A DNA stretch of 64,000 nt from Streptomyces sp. RKAG290 (GTDB taxonomy: Bacteria > Actinomycetota > Actinomycetes > Streptomycetales > Streptomycetaceae). Shown piece by piece: positions 1 through 10,112 of this stretch. The DNA lies in contig NZ_JAJOZC010000001.1 of the NCBI RefSeq assembly GCF_023701695.1, positions 3,099,894 through 3,163,893 on the forward strand, written 5' to 3'. A program made the position numbers and the translations under genes. Each line of letters starts with the position of its first letter. Within the stretch, counting starts at the first letter, position 1. The notes below the pieces were generated by a model. The model was not told where the DNA came from and did no database searches. It worked only from the letters and a program-made list of their open reading frames with translations.

Positions 1-170
1 CCCACGAACTCCGCATTGTCCGCTGGTACACGCACCGTCAAGTCGCCCTGAGCGACCTTGAGCACCAAGTAGGTCTTGTCCACGCCTTTGATCTGGCGAG
101 TTTCGATAGCCTCGATCAGCGCGGCCCCGTGATGGGGATAGACCACGGTGTCGCCAACCTTGAACGTCAT
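1..170 (-). CDS. carD: CarD/CdnL-family RNA polymerase-binding regulator (5' end only)
   Basis: Reading leftward from an ATG at 170, the first 56 codons begin [20 protein letters not shown] and continue to the window edge. This is the start of the CarD/CdnL RNAP-interaction domain (Tudor-like; '[13 protein letters not shown]' is the family signature). Such proteins bind the polymerase beta subunit and stabilise open complexes at housekeeping and rRNA promoters. A GAAGGGG-like ribosome site lies about 10 bases upstream. The rest of the gene lies outside the window. Its position beside the phoRP locus fits the conserved Streptomyces order. Confidence 0.93.
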   Translation of the reverse strand, partial: MTFKVGDTVVYPHHGAALIEAIETRQIKGVDKTYLVLKVAQGDLTVRVPADNAEFV

Positions 171-803
171 GTGACAGGTACCCCTTCCGTGGCTATCCAG
201 AGTAACACGAGAACAGCTTCTCCTGAATGGCGTTTTCGCAGGTCAGGGCATATCTCAGGGCTTGACAACTGCAACACGTACGTGCTGCGTAAGGGCCGCC
301 GGAGACGGTATTCGCAGGTCGGAGCCGCTGTACGGGCGGGGAGAAACGCGGACGTTACACCTACCGGAACCTGCTCGGAAGTGCCCGAAAGTCCCGGTTT
401 GCCGGGTTCAGGATGGTGAACTTTCCGTACTCCGTTCGGGGATCGATCACCCGTACGGCGGTAAGTGCCGATGGCCAATGAAATTGATCAACGTTCGGCC
501 GTCGCGAGGATTATGCGCAATGAATGCGCCGGCCCGGCGGAACGTGCACGGGAAGCGCGGGCCGGACATCCGGCGGAATTGATCAAGCGGGTTATGTGAA
601 CAGCGTGCGAATGATCGCCCGTGAGCCGGCCCGCGATCCGGTCCGCGATCCGGCTCGCGAACCCCGGGGCGCCAGGGGGCGGGTCGGGTGCGGAGCGGGA
701 AGGGCGGCTCGGTAACCTGGCCGCTGTCACACCGTCGGGCGACTTAGACACCACTCGCCCGACACCGCCCCCAAGTCCGCACGTTCAAGGAGTTGCCACC
801 GCC
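171..803. other. Long intergenic region between divergent carD and lipoprotein gene
   Basis: These 633 bases hold no ORF with convincing coding character. They must contain the carD promoter at the left end and the lipoprotein promoter at the right. Two copies of the palindrome TTGATCAA lie about 95 bases apart (near 484-491 and 579-586), and two CGCGATCCGG direct repeats lie near 633-655. No factor can be assigned to either. Confidence 0.5.
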
Positions 804-1484
804 GTGAGCCGCAGCCTTCGACACGGCGCTCTCGCCGCCACAGCCCTCGTGTTCTCGATCGCCGCGCTCTCCGCATGTGGTGCGGGCAACGACGCGCAGA
901 CTCTCGGGGTCAGGCCGGACAACGCCGCCACCTCTTCCGGCGACATCCAGATCCAGAACGCCAACGTCATCACCCAGCCGGTGCGCGGCGCCAAGGGCCC
1001 GGCCGTCGTGGCCGCCACGGTGTTCAACTCCGGCACCAAGCCGGAGACCCTTGACGCCATCGCCCTGACCGGCAGCAGCGCGTCCGTGCAGCTGCACGCC
1101 GCCAAGGGCTCGGGACCGGTCGTCGTCCCGGCCGGCGGCTCGGTGATCCTCGGCGGCAAGGGCAACGCCGCCGCCGTGATCGAGAACGGCAGCGAGGCCA
1201 CGCAGAACGGCAACGTGCAGAGCCTGGTCTTCAAGTTCAGCAAGACCGGTGACATCCCGCTGGGCGCCTCCGTGGTCCCGGCCGGCAGCTACTTCAAGGG
1301 CTTCGGCCCCAGCTCGCTGCCGCAGCTGCCGAAGAAGCCGGCCCAGTCGCCCGACGCGTCGCCCTCCGGCTCCGCCTCCGAGACCCCGGGCGCGCCGTCC
1401 GGCACCCCCTCCGGATCGGCGTCGGCGAGCAACAGCACCACCCCGACCGACGCGGCGTCCGACTCGCAGCAGCCGGCCAACTGA
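804..1484 (+). CDS. Secreted lipoprotein, DUF461 / PCuAC-like
   Basis: A 226-residue exported lipoprotein. The N-terminus has a charged n-region, a hydrophobic stretch and a lipobox ending LSAC, so Cys25 should be lipid-modified. The GTG at 804 is chosen because an AAGGAG ribosome site sits at 787-792 and the signal peptide then starts correctly; the frame stays open upstream but without signal character. The middle (about residues 45-170) is the DUF461 fold, related to periplasmic copper chaperones of the PCuAC type. The last 50 residues are a Pro/Ser/Thr-rich tail. The His/Met copper ligands of true PCuAC proteins are not obvious, so metal binding is unproven. It is convergent with phoP, and this placement is conserved in Streptomyces. 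Confidence 0.85.
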   Translation: MSRSLRHGALAATALVFSIAALSACGAGNDAQTLGVRPDNAATSSGDIQIQNANVITQPVRGAKGPAVVAATVFNSGTKPETLDAIALTGSSASVQLHAAKGSGPVVVPAGGSVILGGKGNAAAVIENGSEATQNGNVQSLVFKFSKTGDIPLGASVVPAGSYFKGFGPSSLPQLPKKPAQSPDASPSGSASETPGAPSGTPSGSASASNSTTPTDAASDSQQPAN

Positions 1485-1505
1485 CCGCTCGCACATCCGC
1501 ACACA

Positions 1506-1550
1506 TACGGCTGAGGCGCCTTCCCGGTCCGGGGAGGCGCCTCAGCCGTA
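1506..1550. terminator. Bidirectional terminator between lipoprotein gene and phoP
   Basis: A perfect 15-base inverted repeat, arms 1506-1520 and 1536-1550 (TACGGCTGAGGCGCC and its complement), with a 15-base loop. It lies just after the lipoprotein stop and 32 bases beyond the phoP stop, so it can serve both convergent genes. There is no long U-tract, as is usual in Streptomyces. Confidence 0.85.
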
Positions 1551-1581
1551 CGTAACGCCCCTCAGGGGGCAGCGGGCCGGT

Positions 1582-2262
1582 CTACGGCTCGAACTTGTAC
1601 CCCAGCCCCCGCACCGTGACCAGGAACCGCGGCGCGCCCGGGTCCGGCTCGATCTTGGCGCGCAGCCGCTTCACGTGGACGTCGAGCGTCTTGGTGTCGC
1701 CCACGTAGTCCGCGCCCCAGACCCGGTCGATCAGCTGCATCCGGGTCAGCACCCGGCCGGCGTTGCGCAGCAGCATCTCCAGCAGGTCGAACTCCTTGAG
1801 CGGCAGGTCGACCTTGCCGCCGGAGACGGTGACGACGTGACGGTCCACGTCCATCCGGACCGGGCCCGCCTCCAGGGCGGCGGGCGTGACCTCCTCCGGC
1901 TCCCCGCGGCGGCGCAGCACCGCGCGGATGCGGGCGACGAGCTCGCGCGAGGAGAAGGGCTTGGTCACATAGTCGTCGGCTCCTATTTCCAGTCCGACGA
2001 CCTTGTCGATCTCGCTGTCCTTGGCCGTAACCATGATCACGGGGACGTTGGACTTGCTGCGCAGCTGCCGGCAGACCTCGGTGCCGGGCAGGCCGGGCAG
2101 CATCAGGTCGAGGAGCACGAGGTCGGCGCCGTTGCGCTCGAACTCGTCCAGGCCGTCGGGTCCGGTGGCCGCGATGGCGACCTCGAAGCCTTCCTTGCGG
2201 AGCATGTAGGACAGGACGTCGCTGAAGGATTCCTCATCCTCGACGACAAGCACTCGGGTCAC
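1582..2262 (-). CDS. phoP: Response regulator PhoP of phosphate control
   Basis: A 226-residue OmpR-family regulator. Residues 1-115 form the receiver, with the acidic pocket (VVEDEE), the phospho-acceptor Asp in VLLDLMLPG, and the conserved Thr and Lys in MVTAKD and TKPF. Residues 130-226 form the winged helix (LPLKEFDLLEMLLRN, RVWG, VHVKRLRAKIE, TVRGLGYKFEP). In Streptomyces phosphorylated PhoP activates phosphate scavenging and represses nitrogen and antibiotic genes by binding PHO boxes. The start overlaps the phoR stop by four bases (ATGA), so the two are co-translated from the phoR promoter. Confidence 0.97.
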   Translation of the reverse strand: MTRVLVVEDEESFSDVLSYMLRKEGFEVAIAATGPDGLDEFERNGADLVLLDLMLPGLPGTEVCRQLRSKSNVPVIMVTAKDSEIDKVVGLEIGADDYVTKPFSSRELVARIRAVLRRRGEPEEVTPAALEAGPVRMDVDRHVVTVSGGKVDLPLKEFDLLEMLLRNAGRVLTRMQLIDRVWGADYVGDTKTLDVHVKRLRAKIEPDPGAPRFLVTVRGLGYKFEP

Positions 2263-3532
2263 TGAAGCGCCTCCGGGGCAGGGAATGAATCAAGAGTGTC
2301 AGGGGCGGCGGCCGGGTACGGCCCCTCGTCGCCGTTGACGATGAGCGGTCCGCCTGTGGTGCGGTCCCGTTCCCGTACGGCGCCCGCTTCGGGCAGCCGC
2401 AGGGTGAAGGTGGAGCCCTGTCCCTCCGAGCTCCAGACGGTGACCTCCCCGCCGTGCGAGGCGGCCACATGCTTGACGATGGCGAGGCCGAGGCCGGTGC
2501 CACCGGTGGCCCGTGAGCGGGCCGGATCCACGCGGTAGAAGCGTTCGAAGACCCGCTCGCGGTCCTTCTCCGAGATGCCGATGCCCTGGTCGGTCACGGC
2601 TATCTCGATCTCGTCCCCGCCGGACACGGCCACCCGGCGGGCGGCGATGCCCACGCGGGTTCGGGCGGGGCTGTAGTTGACGGCGTTCTCGACGAGGTTG
2701 CCGAGGGCGGCGGCGAGCTGACCGCGGTTGCCCCAGATGCGGAGCTCGGCGGTGCCGCCCGCGGCCATGGTGATCTGTTTGGAGCCGGCCTGCTGCCGGC
2801 AGCGGTCGATGGCCTCGGCGACCAGTTCGGAGACCCGGACCGGTTCGGCGTCCTCCAGCGGGTCGTCGTTCTGCACCCTGGAGAGGTCGATGAGCTCCTG
2901 TACGAGGTTGGTGAGCCGGGTTGCCTCGATCTGCATCCGGCCCGCGAACCGTTCCACCGCCTCCGGGTCGTCGGAGGCGTCCATGACGGCCTCCGAGAGC
3001 AGGGACAGCGCTCCGGTCGGGGTCTTGAGCTCATGGCTGACGTTGGCGACGAAGTCGCGCCGCACCGCTTCGATGCGACGTGCCTCGGTCAGGTCCTCGA
3101 CCAGCAGCAGCACCAGCCGGGAGCCCAGCGGGGCGACCCGGGCGGAGACCGCGAGGGCCTCGCCCCGGCCCGTACCGCGCCGCGGGAGGTCCAGTTCGAC
3201 CTGGCGTATCTCGCCGTCACGGCGGGTGTCCCTGGCCATCTGCAGCATGGCCTCGACGGCGAGCCGCCCGCCCCTGACCAGTCCCAGCGCGTACGCGGCG
3301 GAGCTGGCCTTGACGACGCTGTCGCTCTCGTCGAGCACGACGGCGGAGGAGCTGAGCACGGACAGGACCGTGTCGACCCCGGGGGCAGTGGGGCATTGCT
3401 GTCGGGCCGCAGGGAGGTGCGCGTCGGCTTCTTCTGGTCGCGCTCGCTCCAGCGGAACGCCAGCATGGCGATCACACCGGTACACAGCCCGGCGATCGCT
3501 GCAGCTGCGGCGACCGCCGCGTTCACGTCCAT
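2259..3532 (-). pseudogene. phoR: Sensor kinase PhoR, frame broken by one missing base (probably sequence error)
   Basis: The protein begins MDVNAAVAAAAAIAGLCTG at 3532 with one membrane helix. It reads to about codon 50 (SNAPLPPG) and then must change frame in the run CCCCGGGGG at 3377-3385 to continue VDTVLSVLSSSAVVLDE. One extra base there gives an intact 424-residue protein: a PAS-like region, the phospho-acceptor His in FVANVSHELKTP, the ATPase N-box NLVENAVNYS, and G-boxes DQGIGI and GGTGLGLAIVKH. PhoR senses low phosphate and phosphorylates PhoP, and the intact downstream domains argue against long-standing decay. A real truncation would leave about 147 residues without kinase activity. 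Confidence 0.9.
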
Positions 3533-3605
3533 AGCTCCAGGTTATGCGGCACGACCGACACTCTCCCAGCCATCCGAGTGCCTGCTCGAACACTCGTCGC
3601 CCAGA

Positions 3606-3693
3606 GTTCACCGAGGAGCAAGCACCGGTTCACTTGGCCGGTCGGATCCGGACGCGTACCCGGGTCACCGTGGGAACGTGGGGTTCAGAGCTG
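3606..3693. promoter_or_regulatory. PHO boxes in the phoR-phoU divergent promoter
   Basis: Between the divergent phoR and phoU genes lie 11-base units matching the PhoP consensus (GTTCACC-like): GTTCACCGAGG at 3606, GTTCACTTGGC at 3628 (exactly two units apart), GGTCACCGTGG at 3663 and GTTCAGAGCTG at 3683. PhoP control of this bidirectional promoter is established in S. coelicolor. The units are seen here; PhoP binding is inferred from the match. Confidence 0.8.
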
Positions 3694-3730
3694 GCCCCGG
3701 CCTCGGTTAAGGACTGGAGAGGGACTTCCC

Positions 3731-4408
3731 ATGCGAGACGCGTACCACGAGGAACTCGACTCGATCGGCGAGGGGCTGGTCGAGATGGCCCGGCTCGTCG
3801 GGTCGGCGATCGGCCGGGCGACGACGTCCATGCTCGATGCCGATCTCAAGCTCGCGGAGACCGTGATCGCCGCGGACCAGAAGGTCGACGACCTCCAGCA
3901 CGACCTGGAGGCCAGGGCCATCGCCCTGCTGGCGCGCCAGCAGCCGGTGGCCACCGATCTGCGGATCGTGGTCACCTCGCTGCGGATGAGCGCGGACCTG
4001 GAGCGCGCGGGCGACCTCGCCCAGCACGTCGCCAAGCTGGCCCGGCTGCGTTTCCCGCAGTCGGCGGTGCCGCACGACCTGCACGCCACCATCCTGGAGA
4101 TGGGGCAGCTGGCGCAGCGGCTGATGGCCAAGGCGGCCGAGGTGATCATCACCAAGGACGTCGACCTGGCGCTCCAGCTGGAGCAGGACGACGACGAGAT
4201 GGACCTGCTGCACCGCACGCTGTTCCAGCACCTGATGGACGACCGCTGGAAGCACGGCATCGAGACGGCCGTCGACGTGACCCTGCTCGGCCGCTACTAC
4301 GAGCGGTTCGCCGACCATGCCGTGTCGGTGGCCAAGCGCGTGGTCTACCTGGTGACGGGCGAGCACGCGGACGAGATCCAGCAGGCGGCGCCGGTGGAGG
4401 GCGCGTAG
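3731..4408 (+). CDS. phoU: Phosphate signalling protein PhoU
   Basis: A 225-residue all-helical protein with the two PhoU repeats (about residues 15-105 and 120-210). The conserved acidic metal-binding segments are visible as RMSADLERAGDLAQ and LLGRYYERFADHAV. PhoU is a negative modulator of the PHO regulon that couples phosphate transport to PhoR. It is divergent from phoRP and sits behind PHO boxes, so it should be induced by PhoP on phosphate starvation. The ATG at 3731 gives the usual MRDAYHEEL start; an in-frame extension upstream has no family similarity. The metallothionein gene follows 284 bases downstream. Confidence 0.96.
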   Translation: MRDAYHEELDSIGEGLVEMARLVGSAIGRATTSMLDADLKLAETVIAADQKVDDLQHDLEARAIALLARQQPVATDLRIVVTSLRMSADLERAGDLAQHVAKLARLRFPQSAVPHDLHATILEMGQLAQRLMAKAAEVIITKDVDLALQLEQDDDEMDLLHRTLFQHLMDDRWKHGIETAVDVTLLGRYYERFADHAVSVAKRVVYLVTGEHADEIQQAAPVEGA

Positions 4409-4692
4409 CCGGTATCCCGCGAGCGGGGGGCGGGGGCGGTGGGGAAGCGAGGGGCTACGGGGCGGCGGGGAGTGCGCCGACGAGCGCGGCATGTTCCCAG
4501 GGAGTGCGCTCACGGACGCGACGGGGAGTGCGACGGCGCGTTGTGTCGCACATGCGTTCCTGCGCGCGTGCGCCGTTGATGCGCCTGCCCGGGTGGGCAT
4601 GCAATGGGGTGGGGCGGCACGACTTGTCCGTACGCCCCGGTCGTGGGCCCCGTGCGGGCGTACGGCCCTGTCGTACGCCTTGAGGAGGAACC

Positions 4693-4842
4693 ATGGCCGA
4701 CTCCCCCATGACCGAACCCCAGCAGGAGACAGCCGCCGAAGCGGTGCGCCTCACCGTCCTCGGCGCCTGCGGCTGCGGCTCGGGCTGCGGGTGCGGCTGC
4801 CAGTCCGGGGCGCCGTGCCAGTGCGGCGGCTGCTCCGGCTGA
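4693..4842 (+). CDS. mtpA: Small metallothionein-like cysteine-rich protein
   Basis: A 49-residue protein with a good ribosome site (GAGGAGG at 4682-4688). The first 24 residues are polar to mildly hydrophobic. The last 25 carry eight cysteines in CxC and CxxC spacing (ACGCGSGCGCGCQSGAPCQC is the core), typical of metallothionein-type chelation of Zn, Cu or Cd. A metallothionein gene called mtpA is known directly after phoU in S. coelicolor and is linked to PHO control, so both the symbol and PhoP-linked expression are inferred from position. A hairpin terminator follows at once. Confidence 0.85.
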   Translation: MADSPMTEPQQETAAEAVRLTVLGACGCGSGCGCGCQSGAPCQCGGCSG

Positions 4843-4859
4843 CGGGCGCGGAGCACGGC

Positions 4860-4894
4860 GGCGCCCCACGCGGAGGACGTCCGCGCGGGGCGCC
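4860..4894. terminator. Terminator after the metallothionein gene
   Basis: Inverted repeat with arms 4860-4874 and 4880-4894 (GGCGCCCC plus CGCGGA, pairing with TCCGCG plus GGGGCGCC; one mismatch), loop about five bases. It lies 18 bases past the stop and 62 bases beyond the convergent MFS stop, so it may act in both directions. Confidence 0.75.
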
Positions 4895-4956
4895 GCCTGC
4901 GTACGACCGGCGTCGACCGCGTGCCGCCGTGCGCCGCCCGGTCACACGGCCGGGCG

Positions 4957-6261
4957 TCAGACGGTCGGCTCCAGGGCGGGCTCGAGCTGCTGGCCGGTGC
5001 CCGCCAGCGCGGCGCCGACCGGACCGCGCTCCACGGTCTCGCCCTCCCGCGGCAGGTTCCGCATGAGCAGCCAGTACCCGAAGGCCGCCACGGTCCCCAG
5101 GACCGCGCACGTCCCCCACAGCCACCCGGCCCCGAAGTGGTCGATCACCACACCGGACATCAGGGGGGCGACCAGCGCCGCGGCCGACCAGGAGAGGGTG
5201 TACATCCCCTGGTAGCGGCCCCGCCCGTGGGCCGGGGACAGCTGGACCACCAGGCCGTTCTGCACGGGTGCGTTGACGATCTCGGCGACGGTCCAGACGC
5301 AGATGGTCAGCGCGTACACGGCGACCGAGCCGGCGAACGCGGTCAGCCCGAACCCGTACCCCGCGAGCAGTGACGACACGATGAGCAGCCGGCGCGGGTC
5401 ACGGCTCTGGATGAAACGGGTGACCGGGATCTGCAGCACCACGATCAGGACGCCGTTGACGGCCACCGCCGTACCGAAGTCCGAGCTGCTGAATCCGTCC
5501 GTCCCCATCGCCACCGGCAGCCCCACGTAGCCCTGCTGGAAGATCAGGGCGATCACGAAGGACAGCCCGACGACGCCCATGAACCGCCTGTCGCGCAGCA
5601 CCGTGCCGAGCCGCACGTCGTCCGCGGCGGCCGGCGAGACACCCCGGAGCGTGCTCGGGGCCTTCTCCGGCCGGGACTCCGGAACCTTCATGAAGACCAC
5701 GACGGCGCAGACCAGCGTCATCAACGCCTCGCCCACGAAGCCCGCGAGGTAGCTGTACTCGGCGACGAACCCGGCCCCGGCCGACGAGACCGCGAACCCC
5801 AGGTTGATCGCCCAGTAGTTGAGGGAGAACGCCCGCACCCGGTCCTCGGGCCGGACGATGTCGGCGATCATCGCCTGCACCGCGGGACGCGAGGCGCTGC
5901 TGGCCATGCCGACCACGAAGGCGACGGCCGCGATCGCCACCGGATGAACCATGAAGCCGAGCACCGCCACCGAGACGGCCGTCGAGATCTGCGCGATCAG
6001 CATCGTGGGCCGCCGCCCGAACCGGTCCGTCATCACCCCGGCCCCGAGCGAGGCGACGACCCCGCCGAGCCCGTGCAGGGCCGCGACCAGCCCGGCGTAC
6101 GAGGCGGAGTAGCCCCGGTCCAGGGTCAGGTACAGGGCCATGAACGTCGCGACGAACGCCCCGAGCCGGTTGACCAGGGTGCTGGTCCACAGCCACCAGA
6201 ACTCCCCGGGGAGGCCGGAGACGGTTTCACTGGCGGCCCGCCTGAGACCGGTGACAGACAT
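4957..6261 (-). CDS. MFS-family exporter
   Basis: A 434-residue membrane protein with about 12 hydrophobic helices in two halves of six. The MFS signature loop between helices 2 and 3 is clear (GAGVMTDRFGRRPTML), and a second such loop lies at FIQSRDPRRLLI. It belongs to the broad drug-efflux/multidrug MFS group; the substrate cannot be read from sequence. It has no adjacent regulator. Its promoter region (6262-6467) is shared with gpmA and contains a perfect 19-base palindrome. The start at 6261 follows a GGGGGAA ribosome site. Confidence 0.88.
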   Translation of the reverse strand: MSVTGLRRAASETVSGLPGEFWWLWTSTLVNRLGAFVATFMALYLTLDRGYSASYAGLVAALHGLGGVVASLGAGVMTDRFGRRPTMLIAQISTAVSVAVLGFMVHPVAIAAVAFVVGMASSASRPAVQAMIADIVRPEDRVRAFSLNYWAINLGFAVSSAGAGFVAEYSYLAGFVGEALMTLVCAVVVFMKVPESRPEKAPSTLRGVSPAAADDVRLGTVLRDRRFMGVVGLSFVIALIFQQGYVGLPVAMGTDGFSSSDFGTAVAVNGVLIVVLQIPVTRFIQSRDPRRLLIVSSLLAGYGFGLTAFAGSVAVYALTICVWTVAEIVNAPVQNGLVVQLSPAHGRGRYQGMYTLSWSAAALVAPLMSGVVIDHFGAGWLWGTCAVLGTVAAFGYWLLMRNLPREGETVERGPVGAALAGTGQQLEPALEPTV

Positions 6262-6358
6262 GCGGGTTCCCCCAGGGACGTACGGAAGCGAATGCCGGCG
6301 GTAAGTGGCCCGCCGACTGACCGAACATTACGAACAGCAGATTCCCGGCTGCCACTCA

Positions 6359-6377
6359 ATTGACGGCAGCCGTCAAT
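6359..6377. promoter_or_regulatory. Perfect 19-bp palindrome between MFS and gpmA genes
   Basis: ATTGACGGC, one central A, then GCCGTCAAT. It lies 98 bases upstream of the MFS start and 91 bases upstream of gpmA. The exact symmetry and intergenic place suggest a repressor or activator site, more likely for the MFS gene, since gpmA is housekeeping. No regulator gene is adjacent, so the factor would act from elsewhere. Confidence 0.6.
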
Positions 6378-6467
6378 CCGACCCGCCCAGGAGTCCCCGC
6401 CCCGCCCCGCTGTCCGCCCTGTGGCCGGGCGCGCGCAGCCCGCACAGGTTCGATTACGCTCGGACTC

Positions 6468-7226
6468 ATGGCCGACGCACCGTACAAGCTGATCCTCCTC
6501 CGCCACGGCGAGAGCGAATGGAACGCGAAGAACCTGTTCACCGGATGGGTGGACGTCAACCTCACCGAGAAGGGCGAGAAGGAGGCGGTCCGCGGCGGTG
6601 AGCTGCTCAAGGACGCCGGCCTGCTCCCCGATGTACTGCACACCTCGCTCCAGAAGCGCGCCATCCGCACCGCCCAGCTCTCGCTGGAGGCCGCGGACCG
6701 CCACTGGATCCCCGTCCACCGCTCCTGGCGGCTGAACGAGCGCCACTACGGCGCCCTGCAGGGCAAGGACAAGGCGCAGACGCTCGCCGAGTTCGGCGAG
6801 GAGCAGTTCATGCTCTGGCGCCGCTCGTACGACACCCCGCCCCCGGAGCTCGCGGACGGCACCGAGTTCTCGCAGAGCGACGACGCGCGCTACGCGACGA
6901 TCCCGCCGGAGCTGCGCCCGCGCACCGAGTGCCTCAAGGACGTCGTCACCCGCATGCTGCCGTACTGGTACGACGGCATCGTCCCGGACCTGCTGGCCGG
7001 CCGCACGGTCCTGGTCGCCGCACACGGCAACAGCCTGCGGGCCCTGGTCAAGCACCTCGACGGCGTCTCGGACGCCGACATCGCGGGCCTGAACATCCCG
7101 ACGGGCATTCCGCTCGCGTACGAACTGGACGCGGACTTCCGCCCGTTGAACCCGGGCGGCACGTACCTCGACCCGGACGCGGCGAAGGCCGCCATCGAGG
7201 CCGTGAAGAACCAGGGCAAGAAGTAA
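6468..7226 (+). CDS. gpmA: 2,3-bisphosphoglycerate-dependent phosphoglycerate mutase
   Basis: A 252-residue cytoplasmic enzyme that interconverts 3- and 2-phosphoglycerate in glycolysis. The phospho-histidine motif [10 protein letters not shown] is at residues 9-18, the second catalytic His is in [11 protein letters not shown] (about residue 186), and family blocks [19 protein letters not shown] and [12 protein letters not shown] are all present. A TACGCT -10-like hexamer ends seven bases before the ATG at 6468 and there is no ribosome site, so a leaderless transcript is likely. A strong hairpin follows. Confidence 0.97.
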   Translation: MADAPYKLILLRHGESEWNAKNLFTGWVDVNLTEKGEKEAVRGGELLKDAGLLPDVLHTSLQKRAIRTAQLSLEAADRHWIPVHRSWRLNERHYGALQGKDKAQTLAEFGEEQFMLWRRSYDTPPPELADGTEFSQSDDARYATIPPELRPRTECLKDVVTRMLPYWYDGIVPDLLAGRTVLVAAHGNSLRALVKHLDGVSDADIAGLNIPTGIPLAYELDADFRPLNPGGTYLDPDAAKAAIEAVKNQGKK

Positions 7227-7241
7227 CCAGAACAGCGACCA

Positions 7242-7276
7242 GGCCCCCGTCAGCGCCCATGGCGCAGACGGGGGCC
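7242..7276 (+). terminator. Terminator of gpmA
   Basis: Perfect inverted repeat GGCCCCCGTC (7242-7251) with GACGGGGGCC (7267-7276); the loop can pair further (GCGCC...GGCGC). It begins 16 bases after the gpmA stop. Confidence 0.85.
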
Positions 7277-7467
7277 GTCGTGTGTCCTGGGCCGTGCGGC
7301 GGGAGAGCGGTGCCGTCGCAGGGGATTGCCAGTGCCGATGTGCGGGTCGCCGATCACCGGGTCACCCTGGATCGCGCCCTGCGCCGCTGACCAACCGGAT
7401 GCCCGGCCCTCTCACGCAGCCCGTACCCGGGCAAGGCCTGGGGTCGTCCACGGCGGCCGACGCATGA

Positions 7468-9264
<1,797 letters not shown>

Positions 9265-9563
9265 GCACCCGGAAGCCGTGCCCGGCGTGGAGCCTCCCGG
9301 AAACGGCCGACGGCCGCCGGGCGGCGAAGACGGGAAGCAGCACCGCGCACCGGAACCCTCGCGAAGGAGCCGAGGTAGGGGGCGCGTTGCCGCGGCGGCC
9401 CCGGCGAGCCGATGAGTCCGCGACCCCACGACCCAGCGACCTCGCCGGCCCAACACCCCGGCCACGAACACCCCGCCGCCCCGATTTTGCCCGCCCGGTA
9501 CGCGGCGCGCGGGACCGCAGCCGCTAACGTGACAAGGGAGCAAGGAGAGCGGGGAGAGCAACC

Positions 9564-9812
9564 ATGGGTGAGCCCCTGAAGACCTTCGTCGGCGGCGCCG
9601 AGGTCGAGGTGCCCAACAGCATCCCGGCCATCCGTGACGCCCTGCCCGAGGCGAGTCGCGAGGAGTTCGACCGCGCCATCAACGATGCCGGGGTGCACGA
9701 GATCCAGGCCGTGATGCGGCACTGGATGCTGGAGGCCGTACCCGATCCGGAGGCCGAGCGGATCCTGGACCGGCTGGCGCAGGACGAGGCCGAGAGGCGG
9801 AGCGTAGCTTGA
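9564..9812 (+). CDS. Small acidic protein, probable antitoxin (DUF6247-like)
   Basis: An 82-residue, strongly acidic, helix-rich protein with the pattern IPAIRDALPEASREEFDRAI near residue 20, resembling DUF6247 proteins commonly paired with small RelE/ParE-like proteins in Streptomyces. The ATG at 9564 follows a purine-rich ribosome site (AAGGAGAGCGGGGAGAG). Its stop overlaps the start of the next gene (TTGA), the usual antitoxin-first coupling. It lacks a recognisable DNA-binding domain. The 299 bases before it hold no gene I can support. Function is inferred from pairing and size. Confidence 0.6.
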   Translation: MGEPLKTFVGGAEVEVPNSIPAIRDALPEASREEFDRAINDAGVHEIQAVMRHWMLEAVPDPEAERILDRLAQDEAERRSVA

Positions 9813-10051
9813 GCTTCCGCATCTCCTACGCGCCGCCCGCCGACGACACCCTGGCCAAGATGCGGGACGGCGACACCTTCCGGGACCAGATGGCGCGCAC
9901 GCTGGGGCGCGATCCGTACGGGCAGGGGTCTTCCGCCGTCAAGGGTGAGCACGATCGCCGCGAGGCCACCGTCGCCGAGGCGATCGTGCTCTATTACGTG
10001 TCCGGGTCGGTCCTGACCGTCACCGTCGTGCGGCTGGTCCCACTCCCCTGA
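9809..10051 (+). CDS. Small RelE/ParE-like protein, probable toxin
   Basis: An 80-residue protein starting at TTG 9809 inside the stop of its partner. The layout (FRISYAPPADDTLAKM, then DPYGQGS, then DRREATV, then VLYYVSGSVLTVTVVRLVP) matches the compact beta-sheet RelE/ParE fold: N-terminal helices, a basic middle, and paired C-terminal strands where toxins carry their catalytic residues. The Arg/Asp pair in HDRREATV is a candidate active-site element. RelE toxins cut mRNA on the ribosome and ParE toxins poison gyrase; which applies cannot be told. It could be a degenerate, non-toxic family member. Confidence 0.6.
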   Translation: MSFRISYAPPADDTLAKMRDGDTFRDQMARTLGRDPYGQGSSAVKGEHDRREATVAEAIVLYYVSGSVLTVTVVRLVPLP

Positions 10052-10112
10052 CCCGAGACCGGACCAAGGAGATCGAGCCAGGCGTCCGGAACGGACCCTC
10101 ACCCATCCGGAC

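Noticed and set aside
171-582. Short ORFs on both strands upstream of carD
   Set aside because: They overlap each other in several frames, have no ribosome sites and show no family resemblance.
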